Assembly (NCBI GenBank): GCA_032139905.1
Contig: JAQJDB010000006.1
Span: 682,001-746,000, forward strand
Origin: Nitrospira sp. MA-1
Lineage (GTDB): Bacteria; Nitrospirota; Nitrospiria; Nitrospirales; UBA8639
Direction of reading: 5' to 3'
Length of the DNA stretch: 64,000 bases
This document shows positions 18,483-27,001 of the stretch, piece after piece; position 1 is the stretch's first letter, and each line of letters opens with the position of its first letter. Made by a program: the position numbers and the translations under genes. The notes below the pieces were generated by a model. That model saw only the letters and a program-made list of their open reading frames with translations. It searched no databases and was not told the DNA's origin.

Positions 18483-19256
18483 ATGAAAGCCGTTATTCTC
18501 GCTGGTGGATTGGGAACTCGATTTTCTGAGGAAACCGCCTTAAGACCAAAGCCCATGATAGAGATCGGAGGGAAACCAATCCTTTGGCATATCATGAAAG
18601 TGTATGCGGCTTATAATGTTACCGAGTTCATCGTGGCATTAGGGTACAAGGCTGAGGTCATTAAGGAATACTTTTTGAACTTCTATGCTATCAATAATGA
18701 TCTTACGATCGATTTAGCGAATGGAAAAACCACGATACATGATGGCAAACAGCCAAACTGGAAAATCCATCTAGTGGATACTGGAATGCATACGCAAACA
18801 GGTGGAAGGCTCAAACGCCTTAAAAGATGGTTAGGTGATGATGAAACTTTTTTGTTTACGTATGGTGATGGAGTGGCGGACCTTGATATTGAATCGGTGA
18901 TTAAATTTCATCATTCACATGGGAAATTGGCAACCGTAACCACTGTACGTTCACCTGCCCGGTTTGGACGAATCGGGTTTGAAGGAGATAGGATCTGTAA
19001 CTTTCATGAAAAACCTGAATCAGGGGAAGGATGGATAAATGGTGGATTTTTTGTGTTAAATGGTAAGGCCATTGATTACATCCGTGATGATGAAACATCC
19101 TGGGAGAAAGAGCCGTTGGAAGGTCTGACCAAAGATGGACAAATGATGGGATATCGGCATTTTGGGTTTTGGTCCTGCATGGATACCTTAAAAGAGAAAA
19201 ATTATTTGGATGAATTGTGGAATTCCGGGCAAGCCCCTTGGAAGGTATGGAAATGA
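18483..19256 (+). CDS. rfbF: glucose-1-phosphate cytidylyltransferase
   Basis: Converts glucose 1-phosphate and CTP to CDP-glucose, the entry step for CDP-6-deoxysugars. The 257-residue length is normal. Visible motifs are the nucleotide loop AGGLGTRFSEET (7-18), RPKPMIEIGGKP (21-32), metal-binding YGDGVADLD (127-135), EKP (176-178) and WINGGFFV (184-191). The ribosome site (aaaaggga) precedes ATG 18483. The stop overlaps the start of the dehydratase gene (ATGA), so the two are translationally coupled. This opens a tight cluster running to 23504. Confidence 0.95.
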   Translation: MKAVILAGGLGTRFSEETALRPKPMIEIGGKPILWHIMKVYAAYNVTEFIVALGYKAEVIKEYFLNFYAINNDLTIDLANGKTTIHDGKQPNWKIHLVDTGMHTQTGGRLKRLKRWLGDDETFLFTYGDGVADLDIESVIKFHHSHGKLATVTTVRSPARFGRIGFEGDRICNFHEKPESGEGWINGGFFVLNGKAIDYIRDDETSWEKEPLEGLTKDGQMMGYRHFGFWSCMDTLKEKNYLDELWNSGQAPWKVWK

Positions 19257-20248
19257 GTATATTGTGGAGTGAAAGCCGGGTTTTAGTAACTGGCGCAACC
19301 GGCATTGTCGGTTCCTGGCTGGTGAAAAGCCTGCTTGAAAAAGGTGCCTTCGTGGCTACCCTAATTAGAGATTGGAATCCTCAGAGCGAGCTCATTCGAA
19401 GTGGTGATGTTAAAAGAACAACGGTGGTTTCAGGAGAACTGGAAAATTATCAGGCTCTGGAGCGTGCCATCAGCGAGAATGAAATAGACACGGTGTTTCA
19501 TCTGGCCGCCCAGCCGTTGGTGGGGATTGCTTTGCGAAGCCCGCTGCCAACGTTCGAAGCGAATATTCGTGGCTCATATCATGTACTGGAAGCTTGCCGG
19601 ATTCATAAAAACCTGGTCAAACAAATTGTCGTGGCCAGCAGTGATAAAGCCTATGGTGATGTTGAGGTCTTGCCTTATACGGAAGATATGCCGCCTTTGG
19701 GACGGTTTCCCTATGATGTGAGTAAAAGTTGTACCGATTTGCTCGCGCGCTCGTATAGCCAGACATATGATTTGCCTGTCACAATTGCAAGGTGTGGAAA
19801 CATTTTTGGAGGAGGCGATCTAAATTGGAGTCGCATCGTTCCGGGCACGATTCGAAGCTTCCTGAGGCAGGAATGCCCCATCATTCGGAGCGATGGAAAA
19901 TTTACACGGGATTACATCTTCGTCCTTGATGTTGTGCAAGCCTATCTTCTTCTGGCCTTACACGCACGGGAGGAGGGAGTTCGTGGCGAGGCGTTTAATT
20001 TTAGCGGAGAACAGCCGTGGACGGTCTTGGATGTTGTGCGCGAAATTCAAATACAGATGGAGTGCCATCAGTTAGCCCCAATCGTAATGAACCAGGCCAA
20101 TGCCGAGATCCGGGATCAATATCTCGACTCCAGCAAAGCTAAACGGATGCTCAAGTGGGCTCCCTTGTATAGTTTGGAAAAAGGGCTGGCTGAGACAATT
20201 ACATGGTATAAAGAATTTCTCGAGCAAAAAAGTATGACGAAGTGTTAA
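19253..20248 (+). CDS. rfbG: CDP-glucose 4,6-dehydratase
   Basis: An extended short-chain dehydrogenase that would convert CDP-glucose to CDP-4-keto-6-deoxyglucose. It has 331 residues from ATG 19253, chosen for the ATGA overlap with the preceding stop and the upstream ggaagg; earlier in-frame ATGs lie at 19247 and 19217. The Rossmann loop is GATGIVG (14-20), the catalytic region SSDKAYG (129-135), and the Y-x3-K pair Tyr154/Lys158 lies within YDVSK. CGNIFGGGDLNWSRIVP is characteristic of the CDP-glucose dehydratase branch. The neighbouring cytidylyltransferase supports the CDP assignment. Confidence 0.9.
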   Translation: MSILWSESRVLVTGATGIVGSWLVKSLLEKGAFVATLIRDWNPQSELIRSGDVKRTTVVSGELENYQALERAISENEIDTVFHLAAQPLVGIALRSPLPTFEANIRGSYHVLEACRIHKNLVKQIVVASSDKAYGDVEVLPYTEDMPPLGRFPYDVSKSCTDLLARSYSQTYDLPVTIARCGNIFGGGDLNWSRIVPGTIRSFLRQECPIIRSDGKFTRDYIFVLDVVQAYLLLALHAREEGVRGEAFNFSGEQPWTVLDVVREIQIQMECHQLAPIVMNQANAEIRDQYLDSSKAKRMLKWAPLYSLEKGLAETITWYKEFLEQKSMTKC

Positions 20249-20410
20249 AGAAGAAGGCCCCTCACATTGGGCCCTGTTAAAAATATTCCTCCCAATACAC
20301 AATACGTGACTGGTAGATCGTCGAAATGTTTCGTTTTTGGCGTGGATTGCAGCCGGCCCCATAATCCCCGATTTCCGGAGTGAAGGCGGTCGACTCAAGA
20401 GGGGAAAACT

Positions 20411-21649
20411 ATGAAAAATTCACAGTCTTGTCGGTTTTGCCGTACGGTACTAGAGCATACGTTTCTTGATCTAGGGACTTCCCCTTTTTCAAATTCCTAT
20501 GTGAAAGCCGAATGCTTGGGGGAGATGGAACCGTTTTTCCCATTGTATGCCTTTGTCTGTAGCCGGTGTCTTCTGGTGCAGTTAAAGGACTGTTCAACTC
20601 CTGAGAGAATCTTTAGCGATTATGCCTATTTTTCTTCCTATTCTGATTTGTGGCTTCAACATGCGCGCGCGTATACAGACATGATTCAGGAACGGATAAA
20701 ACTGGATGAACGGAGTCTTGTGGTTGAAGTCGCCAGTAATGACGGCTACTTACTTCAATATTTCGTCAAAAAGGGCATTCCCGTTTTGGGAATCGAACCG
20801 GCGGAAAATGTGGCCAAAGTGGCTACCGAAAAAGGGATACCTACACGGGTATCGTTTTTTGGGGAACGATCGGCTCAAATTTTGGTTGAAGAAGGAAAGC
20901 AGGCAGATTTGTTGATTGGCAATAACGTCTTAGCTCACGTCCCGGACTTGAATGATTTTGTCCGTGGGCTTCAAACGCTGCTCAAACCTCAGGGTGTCAT
21001 CACCATGGAATTTCCCCATGTGATGCGCCTCATGGATGAAAATCAATTTGACACGATTTACCACGAACATTTCTCGTATTTCTCATTTGGCACCGTAGAA
21101 CAGGTATTCCGGAAGCACGGGTTAATTCTTTTCGATGTCGAAGAGCTCCCCACCCATGGCGGGTCTCTTCGAATCTATGCTCGCCATGAAGCCGATCACT
21201 CAAAGCCAGTGGAGTCCAGAGTTGCGGCCTTGCAGGATCGGGAGAAAAAGGCAGGCTTACAAACCTTAGATCATTATCTTTCTTTTGCCGAAAAAGTCCA
21301 TCATACCAAGAGGCAACTCCTGTCCTTCTTGATTGAGGCGAAGGAAAAGGGGAAGACTATCGTAGGGTATGGTGCTCCGGCTAAAGGGAATACCCTCTTG
21401 AATTATTGTGGGATTCGTACGGATTTCATTGATTACACAGTTGATCGTAGCCCCCACAAGCAAGGGCTTTACCTGCCAGGGACGCATATTCCAATCCATG
21501 ACCCCGATTCGATCAGGAGAACGAAGCCTGATTACGTCTTGATCCTTCCCTGGAATTTGAAAGATGAAATTATGCAGCAAATGGCCTATATCCGCGAATG
21601 GGGCGGGGCATTCGTGGTGCCAATTCCGGAAGTCCGGGTGTATCCGTGA
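20411..21649 (+). CDS. SAM-dependent sugar C-methyltransferase
   Basis: A 412-residue protein of the NDP-hexose C-methyltransferase family (TylC3/CloU/NovU-like), which methylates a carbon of a keto-sugar nucleotide. The N-terminal zinc site is Cys7-x2-Cys10 and Cys50-x2-Cys53. SAM motif I is VVEVASNDG (104-112), with an acidic ribose contact at Glu129 (GIEP). The C-terminal domain carries the conserved GYGAPAKGN, ending LPWNLKDEI. A good ribosome site (gaggggaa) precedes ATG 20411. The last codon and stop overlap the GTG start of the epimerase. Substrate is presumably CDP-4-keto-6-deoxyhexose; C3 versus C5 specificity cannot be read from sequence. Confidence 0.88.
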   Translation: MKNSQSCRFCRTVLEHTFLDLGTSPFSNSYVKAECLGEMEPFFPLYAFVCSRCLLVQLKDCSTPERIFSDYAYFSSYSDLWLQHARAYTDMIQERIKLDERSLVVEVASNDGYLLQYFVKKGIPVLGIEPAENVAKVATEKGIPTRVSFFGERSAQILVEEGKQADLLIGNNVLAHVPDLNDFVRGLQTLLKPQGVITMEFPHVMRLMDENQFDTIYHEHFSYFSFGTVEQVFRKHGLILFDVEELPTHGGSLRIYARHEADHSKPVESRVAALQDREKKAGLQTLDHYLSFAEKVHHTKRQLLSFLIEAKEKGKTIVGYGAPAKGNTLLNYCGIRTDFIDYTVDRSPHKQGLYLPGTHIPIHDPDSIRRTKPDYVLILPWNLKDEIMQQMAYIREWGGAFVVPIPEVRVYP

Positions 21650-22185
21650 TTTTTACCGAATCAACAATCAAGGGAGCCTTCTTAATTGATCCGGAGCGTA
21701 TTGAAGACAGTCGGGGGTTCTTTGCACGAACGATGTGTCAACGAGAGTTTGAGGCCCATGGAATCACATTCAGACAGGTGCAATGCAACCTTTCTTTTAA
21801 TAAAAGGAAAGGGATCCTTCGGGGGATGCACTACCAATGTGCTCCGTATGAAGAAGCCAAGCTCGTCTCGTGCATCAAGGGCGCAATCTACGATGTGCTG
21901 ATCGATCTGCGGCCTTTATCTCAAACGTATACTCAGCATGCGGCGGTCGTTCTCACCGCGGAAAACCGGCGGATGCATTATATCCCTGAAGGATGTGCCC
22001 ATGGATTTCAGACTCTTGAAGAAAATACGGAGATTTTTTACCAAATATCGGCATTCTACGATCCTCGATGTGCTAAAGGGGTGCGGTGGGACGATCCTGC
22101 GTTTGGGATTCAATGGCCAGCCGATGAACGCCTCATATCTGACCGCGACCTAAGTTACCCCGATTTTATCGAACCCCAACATTGA
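21646..22185 (+). CDS. rfbC: NDP-4-keto-6-deoxyhexose 3,5-epimerase (RmlC family)
   Basis: A cupin enzyme that epimerises C3 and/or C5 of a 4-keto-6-deoxy sugar nucleotide. The start is GTG 21646, overlapping the TGA of the methyltransferase (GTGA), which gives 179 residues, normal for RmlC. The catalytic His lies in RGMHYQ (His62). The general-acid Tyr region is EIFYQIS (Tyr132). VPEGCAHGFQTLEE-type sequence (IPEGCAHGFQTLEE, 113-126) is a family signature. In RmlC the nucleotide is dTDP, but this cluster makes CDP-glucose, so a CDP-linked substrate is likely here. Confidence 0.9.
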   Translation: MIFTESTIKGAFLIDPERIEDSRGFFARTMCQREFEAHGITFRQVQCNLSFNKRKGILRGMHYQCAPYEEAKLVSCIKGAIYDVLIDLRPLSQTYTQHAAVVLTAENRRMHYIPEGCAHGFQTLEENTEIFYQISAFYDPRCAKGVRWDDPAFGIQWPADERLISDRDLSYPDFIEPQH

Positions 22186-22208
22186 ACACGATAAGGCTGC
22201 GTGGCCGT

Positions 22209-23504
22209 ATGGATAACAAAGTTTCAAATCAAATCGGGCATGAGATCTATCAGTTTCTTGCTGAACTGTATCCCATCTGTCGGAGTATTACAGGTCATGG
22301 CGTTCGGGAGACACTAAAAGGAATTGCACGCCATGTCCCCGTGAAGATGCATGAGATTCCAAGCGGAACCGAGGTGTTTGATTGGGTAGTGCCACAGGAG
22401 TGGAACATTCAGGATGCGTATATTAAAAATAAAAAGGGAGAACGGGTTGTCGATTTTAAGCAATCGAACCTGCATGTTGTCAGTTATAGTCAGCCCATTC
22501 ACACCACGATGACGCTTGAAGAATTAAAACCCCATCTGTATTCATTGCCCGAGAATCCTGATTGGATTCCATACCGAACCTCCTACTACAAGGAAAGCTG
22601 GGGATTCTGTCTGACTCATCGGCAATTGATGGCGATGAAAGATGAGGAATATGAGATATGTATCAATTCAACCTTAGAATCCGGGCATTTGACCTACGGG
22701 GAATACATCATAAAAGGGGAAACTGAAGAAGAGATCTTGATCTCCTGTCACACCTGCCATCCATCCTTGTGCAATGACAACCTGTCCGGAATTGCCGTTA
22801 CGACGTTTCTGGCCAAGACGTTGAGCGGGCGCTCATTACGGTATTCTTACCGCTTTCTCTTTATTCCAGGGACGATTGGGTCTATTACCTGGCTGGCGTT
22901 GCATGAAACCCAAGCGTTCACAATCACCAATGGCATGGTGGTGACCGGGGTGGGAGATCCCGGACCATTAACGTATAAAAAGAGCCGGCAAGGCAATGCC
23001 GGGATTGATCGGGCCTTCACGCATATCCTGAAAACCTCGGGGTTGGAGCATGACATCATCGATTTCTTCCCCTATGGGTATGATGAAAGGCAATATTGTT
23101 CCCCGGGCTTCAATTTGCCAGTGGGCTGTTTCATGAGGACACCTCACGGAGAATATCCCGAATATCATACGTCAGGCGACAATTTAACGTTTGTCCAGCC
23201 TCAGTCGTTGGAAGAGTCCTTGATCTGCTGTGAAAGGGCGTTAAATATTTTGGAAAGGAACAAAACATTTCTCAGTCAAAATCCCAAGTGCGAACCCCGT
23301 TTAGGAAAAAGGGGCCTCTACCGGGCCATTGGTGGTCAATCGGAAGGCGCGAAAAGGGAGATGGCGATGTTGTGGGTGTTAAATTTTTCTGATGGAATGC
23401 ATTCGCTCTTAGACATTGCCGAACGATCTGGATTGGAGTTTGAGTCCATTGACAAAGCCGCTGAATCCCTGGAAGAGCACGGACTTCTAAAGGAAGTATC
23501 ATGA
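22209..23504 (+). CDS. DUF4910 (M28-aminopeptidase-like) protein with C-terminal winged helix
   Basis: A 431-residue protein of the DUF4910/DUF2172 family, which shares a fold with M28 zinc aminopeptidases and recurs in glycan clusters. Its reaction is not established. Candidate metal and active-site residues cluster in SCHTCHPSLCNDNLSG, FFPYGYDERQYCSPG and EYPEYHTSGDNL. The last ~80 residues (MLWVLNFSDGMHSLLDIAERSG...) resemble a winged-helix domain. I prefer ATG 22209; a TTG at 22182 overlapping the epimerase stop is an alternative. The gene is packed between sugar-nucleotide enzymes, so a role in making or transferring the branched sugar, possibly an amide or ester step, is inferred. Confidence 0.8.
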   Translation: MDNKVSNQIGHEIYQFLAELYPICRSITGHGVRETLKGIARHVPVKMHEIPSGTEVFDWVVPQEWNIQDAYIKNKKGERVVDFKQSNLHVVSYSQPIHTTMTLEELKPHLYSLPENPDWIPYRTSYYKESWGFCLTHRQLMAMKDEEYEICINSTLESGHLTYGEYIIKGETEEEILISCHTCHPSLCNDNLSGIAVTTFLAKTLSGRSLRYSYRFLFIPGTIGSITWLALHETQAFTITNGMVVTGVGDPGPLTYKKSRQGNAGIDRAFTHILKTSGLEHDIIDFFPYGYDERQYCSPGFNLPVGCFMRTPHGEYPEYHTSGDNLTFVQPQSLEESLICCERALNILERNKTFLSQNPKCEPRLGKRGLYRAIGGQSEGAKREMAMLWVLNFSDGMHSLLDIAERSGLEFESIDKAAESLEEHGLLKEVS

Positions 23505-23670
23505 GTGCCACGCCCAATGAATTCTCATGGCGGACACCATGGACATCAAGGTGAGTGAGGCTGCAGTGGAGAGGAAAGACGACTTGTGCGATGGTTCAAG
23601 AGAAAATTACTACGGCAGGCTCCTCGATCAGGCGAATGATGATCTTTTCCATGTGGTCGGGAGGTGAAAA
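23505..23670 (+). other. short gap that may be a scar of a lost gene
   Basis: The upstream stop overlaps an ATG (23501) that opens 17 codons and then stops. Just before the next gene, a frame reads YYGRLLDQANDDLFHVVGR and ends immediately upstream of the next ribosome site. This is compatible with the two ends of a deleted gene, but no family is recognised. Confidence 0.25.
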
Positions 23671-24651
23671 ATGACCTCTCCTAATGGGAACCCCCTGGTG
23701 GAAACGACCTCTTCATGGAAAGCTCGCACAGTTATGGTCACCGGTGCCAGCGGGTTTTTGGGATCGCATTTGTGCCGTCACCTAGGCATGCGCGGTGTGG
23801 AAGTACATGCGATATCCCGATCTCAACGAGACCGTCAGAAAGGTGGACCCATCTGGTGGAAATCGAACCTGGAGGATTTCGGAGCGGTCCGCAGGTTATT
23901 CGAATCCATAAAGCCCGACGTCATTTTTCATCTGTCCGGGTTAGTCTCAGGAATTCAGAACAGAGAACTAGTTCTGCCGTCATTCCACAGCCTGCTCACC
24001 AGCACGGTGAATCTTTTAACGGTTGCGGCGGAAATGGGATGCCACCGCATCGTGCTGGCCGGATCCCTCAATGAACCATCGGATGATGGAGAGAGTATTC
24101 CCAGTTCACCCTATGCGGCTGCCAAGTGGGCGAGTAGCGGCTATGGGCGTATGTTTCATGCGCTCTATGGTACGCCCGTGGTCATTGTCAGGACCTTTAT
24201 GACATATGGACCAGGACAGGAAACCCGCAAGCTGATTCCCACCGTCGTACATTCTCTGTTGAAAGGAGAATCGCCTAAACTTTCCAGCGGGCAGTGGAAG
24301 GCGGACTGGATTTATGTCGATGACGTTATCGAGGGGTTTCTTGCCGCTGCTCAAGTGCCACAAATTGAAGGGACCACGGTGGATTTGGGATCGGGGACAC
24401 TGGTGACCGTTCGTGAATTGGTTGAACGGTTGGTTGAGGTAATGGGGAGTGGGGCTCAACCTCTATTCGGCGTCCTCCCTGATCGAGTATTGGAACCAGC
24501 GCGAACCGCCGAGGTATTGAAGACATTCGAGAAACTCGGGTGGAAACCAAGAGTTTCGCTTGAAAGTGGGCTGAAGCAAACCGTGGAATGGTATAAAGCT
24601 CAACTTTCTGCCTCCAAAAAATCTCAACTCCCAGGGCATTCGAATGAATGA
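23671..24651 (+). CDS. NAD-dependent epimerase/dehydratase (extended SDR), putative 4-ketoreductase
   Basis: A 326-residue extended SDR. The Rossmann loop is GASGFLG (25-31). The catalytic Tyr-x3-Lys lies in SPYAAAKWA. WIYVDDVIEGFL and VDLGSG are family features. A ribosome site (gggaggtg) lies directly before ATG 23671. It ends the CDP-sugar cluster, so it probably reduces the C4 keto group of the methylated sugar, or epimerises it, as CDP-paratose/abequose synthases do. The precise product is not predictable. Confidence 0.8.
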   Translation: MTSPNGNPLVETTSSWKARTVMVTGASGFLGSHLCRHLGMRGVEVHAISRSQRDRQKGGPIWWKSNLEDFGAVRRLFESIKPDVIFHLSGLVSGIQNRELVLPSFHSLLTSTVNLLTVAAEMGCHRIVLAGSLNEPSDDGESIPSSPYAAAKWASSGYGRMFHALYGTPVVIVRTFMTYGPGQETRKLIPTVVHSLLKGESPKLSSGQWKADWIYVDDVIEGFLAAAQVPQIEGTTVDLGSGTLVTVRELVERLVEVMGSGAQPLFGVLPDRVLEPARTAEVLKTFEKLGWKPRVSLESGLKQTVEWYKAQLSASKKSQLPGHSNE

Positions 24652-24781
24652 GGTGTTTTCCATGGTATGGGGTTGGGAGTTCCAGATTTGCAGCTTCTTA
24701 TTCAACTAATCTTTGCCAGAGGGTTCTTGTCCTCTGTAGTCATAGCTTCCAAATCCAAATGAGAAGAAGGCGCTTTTTCTA

Positions 24782-25984
24782 ATGAAGATTGTTCGTAGTT
24801 ATGGGAAACAAATACTTAAGTTTTCCCATGCAGCACTCGGGAGTATTCTTGAGGAATTCAATTCGCCTTTTAATAGAAAGGTGATATCCCTTAAGCCTGA
24901 GGGACCGCCTCGAGGTCATGTGCTTCTCTCCTATAGAATTGAACTTTTTTCAACCAAACCGGGACAACCAATCCCTTATTATCACTATAACCGTCAATTG
25001 TCCGTCGTAATGGCAAGAACTTTTACCGATCTCGGTTTTGCTGTTGATGTCATTAGCAATCAGAATAAGAGTTTTCTTCCTAAAAAGAAATATGATTTTT
25101 TTATCGATACCCGGATGAACTTTGAAAGACTCGCCCCTCACCTTAATAAGGACTGTATTAAGATACTTCATGCGACTACGGCCCATCCGCATTTTAATAA
25201 TTTCGCCGAAACGAAACGACTTTTGGCCTTACAGGAAAGAAGAAATGTAACTCTACGTTCCAGAAGATTCATGGAGCCAAGCTTTGCCATGGCAATTGAG
25301 TATGCGGATTCCGTGGTCGTTCATTGTGCATTCGGTGTCAAAAATTTCAATTATGCTAATAAGCCAATTTATCTGGTTCCGAATGCGGTTCCCTATAGGT
25401 ATCCCTGGTCGGATTCAAAGGATTTCGAATCCTGTCGATTCCGATTTTTATGGTTGGGGAGTGAGGGAATGGTGCATAAAGGTCTTGATTTGGTTTTAGA
25501 GGCATTCGCAGGAATGCCGGAATATCATCTGACGGTTTGCGGCCCGGTCGCGAGAGAAAAGGATTTTGAGCAGGCCTATTTTAAGGAGTTGTATCATACT
25601 CCCAATATTCATACTCGTGGATGGATTGACGTTGAAAGCGCTGAGTTTATGGACCTGACCAATCGCTGTCTCGGATTGGTCTATCCATCATGCTCTGAAA
25701 CGAATGCCGGTTCGGTGTTGACATCACTGCATGCTGGCCTTATCCCAATCATAAGCTATGAGTCCGGTGTGGATGTGAGTAAGGAGGAAGGTGTTGTCCT
25801 TGAGGATTGCTCAATCGAGGCGATTCGGGAGGCGGTTCGTCAAACTTCGTCTCGTTCTACTCAGGAACTCAGGCGTATGTCCAGAAAATCATGGGAATTT
25901 GCTCAAGAAAATCATATGGTGAACAATTTCGAAAAGAAATATCGAGACGTGATAGAAAAATTGATTAGTGAATATAAAAAATAA
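24782..25984 (+). CDS. glycosyltransferase, GT4 type
   Basis: A 400-residue cytoplasmic retaining glycosyltransferase with GT-B fold. The C-terminal nucleotide-sugar domain shows FLWLGSEGMVHKGLDLVLEAF, then CSETNAGSVLTSLHAGLIPI, the E-x7-E-like region of GT4. The N-terminal half is divergent and lacks the usual glycine-rich loop. A ribosome site (gaagg) precedes ATG 24782. Donor and acceptor are unknown. It is the first transferase after the sugar-nucleotide genes. Confidence 0.8.
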   Translation: MKIVRSYGKQILKFSHAALGSILEEFNSPFNRKVISLKPEGPPRGHVLLSYRIELFSTKPGQPIPYYHYNRQLSVVMARTFTDLGFAVDVISNQNKSFLPKKKYDFFIDTRMNFERLAPHLNKDCIKILHATTAHPHFNNFAETKRLLALQERRNVTLRSRRFMEPSFAMAIEYADSVVVHCAFGVKNFNYANKPIYLVPNAVPYRYPWSDSKDFESCRFRFLWLGSEGMVHKGLDLVLEAFAGMPEYHLTVCGPVAREKDFEQAYFKELYHTPNIHTRGWIDVESAEFMDLTNRCLGLVYPSCSETNAGSVLTSLHAGLIPIISYESGVDVSKEEGVVLEDCSIEAIREAVRQTSSRSTQELRRMSRKSWEFAQENHMVNNFEKKYRDVIEKLISEYKK

Positions 25985-26088
25985 TATTCAGGATTTTGTT
26001 GTGGTTATTAGTCCGAGTTTAAACGCGAAATAGCCAATTGCTAAAAGACCGTCTAGAGAATTAAAAAAGGATTTTAACGATATTAGAG

Positions 26089-26841
26089 ATGGTATTAAAA
26101 TTGAAACAATTGATAAAAAAAATTCCGGGTGCCTATCCTGCCTACCAATGGATTGTGAAAATTTGCAAAGAAGTGGCTTCACGTCTGAAATCCACGGAGG
26201 CTATATTCACTGAAATATACAAGGAAAATTATTGGAGGGGTAAAAATAGTGTATCCGGGCAAGGTTCAGATCTTGATCAAACACAGACGATTGTGAAAGA
26301 ACTGCCAATTCTCTTTGATAATTTGAAAATTTCCACAATGCTTGATATCCCTTGTGGCGATTTTTTCTGGATGAAAAGGGTGGATTTAAGAGGAATTCAT
26401 TATACAGGAGCAGATATAGTTGGAGAATTAGTTGAGCGGAATCGATACTTATATCAGACAAATAATATCATTTTTACGAAGCTAAATCTTTTACGAAATG
26501 ACTTACCTCAAGTTGATCTTATTTTTTGTCGGGATTGTTTAGGGCATTTTTCCTTTTCGGATATTTTTATGGCCTTGCAGAACATGAGTAGGAGTAGATC
26601 GACCTATTTGCTCACAACAACATTTCCTGAACGACAAGCAAACCGCGACATAAAAACCGGCCAATGGAGGGCCCTGAATCTTGAAGCGGTCCCTTTCCAA
26701 TTTCCTCCCCCCCAATCACTTCTTGTAGAACATTGCACTCAAAAGACTAGTAGGGGGGAGTACAAGGACAAATCTTTGGGGCTCTGGAAAATTAGTGATA
26801 TTGAAAGCATTTTAAAACGACTGCCCTCCTCTTATTTATGA
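26089..26841 (+). CDS. class I SAM-dependent methyltransferase
   Basis: A 250-residue protein. SAM motif I is MLDIPCGDFFWM and motif II-like GADIVGELVERN follows; LIFCRDCLGHFSFSDI is the post-motif region. The pre-core stretch YKENYWRG...SGQGSDLDQT is common to a family of such enzymes in glycan loci. The ribosome site is weak. It probably O-methylates a sugar or capping residue; the substrate is unknown. AT-richer than its neighbours by eye. Confidence 0.75.
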   Translation: MVLKLKQLIKKIPGAYPAYQWIVKICKEVASRLKSTEAIFTEIYKENYWRGKNSVSGQGSDLDQTQTIVKELPILFDNLKISTMLDIPCGDFFWMKRVDLRGIHYTGADIVGELVERNRYLYQTNNIIFTKLNLLRNDLPQVDLIFCRDCLGHFSFSDIFMALQNMSRSRSTYLLTTTFPERQANRDIKTGQWRALNLEAVPFQFPPPQSLLVEHCTQKTSRGEYKDKSLGLWKISDIESILKRLPSSYL

Positions 26842-27001
26842 GGGAGAAATTTGTGGACACAGATTTCCTGACGAATGTTGGTGGCAGTTTTAGGTTTTTA
26901 CTCTGAGTGGAAAAAATGAAAATTTTCATGCTCCTGGACGGACAGGGAAGATTGCTGTACGCCTTCTCTCTAGGCACTGACTAATTGGAAGTAAGCCATT
27001 A

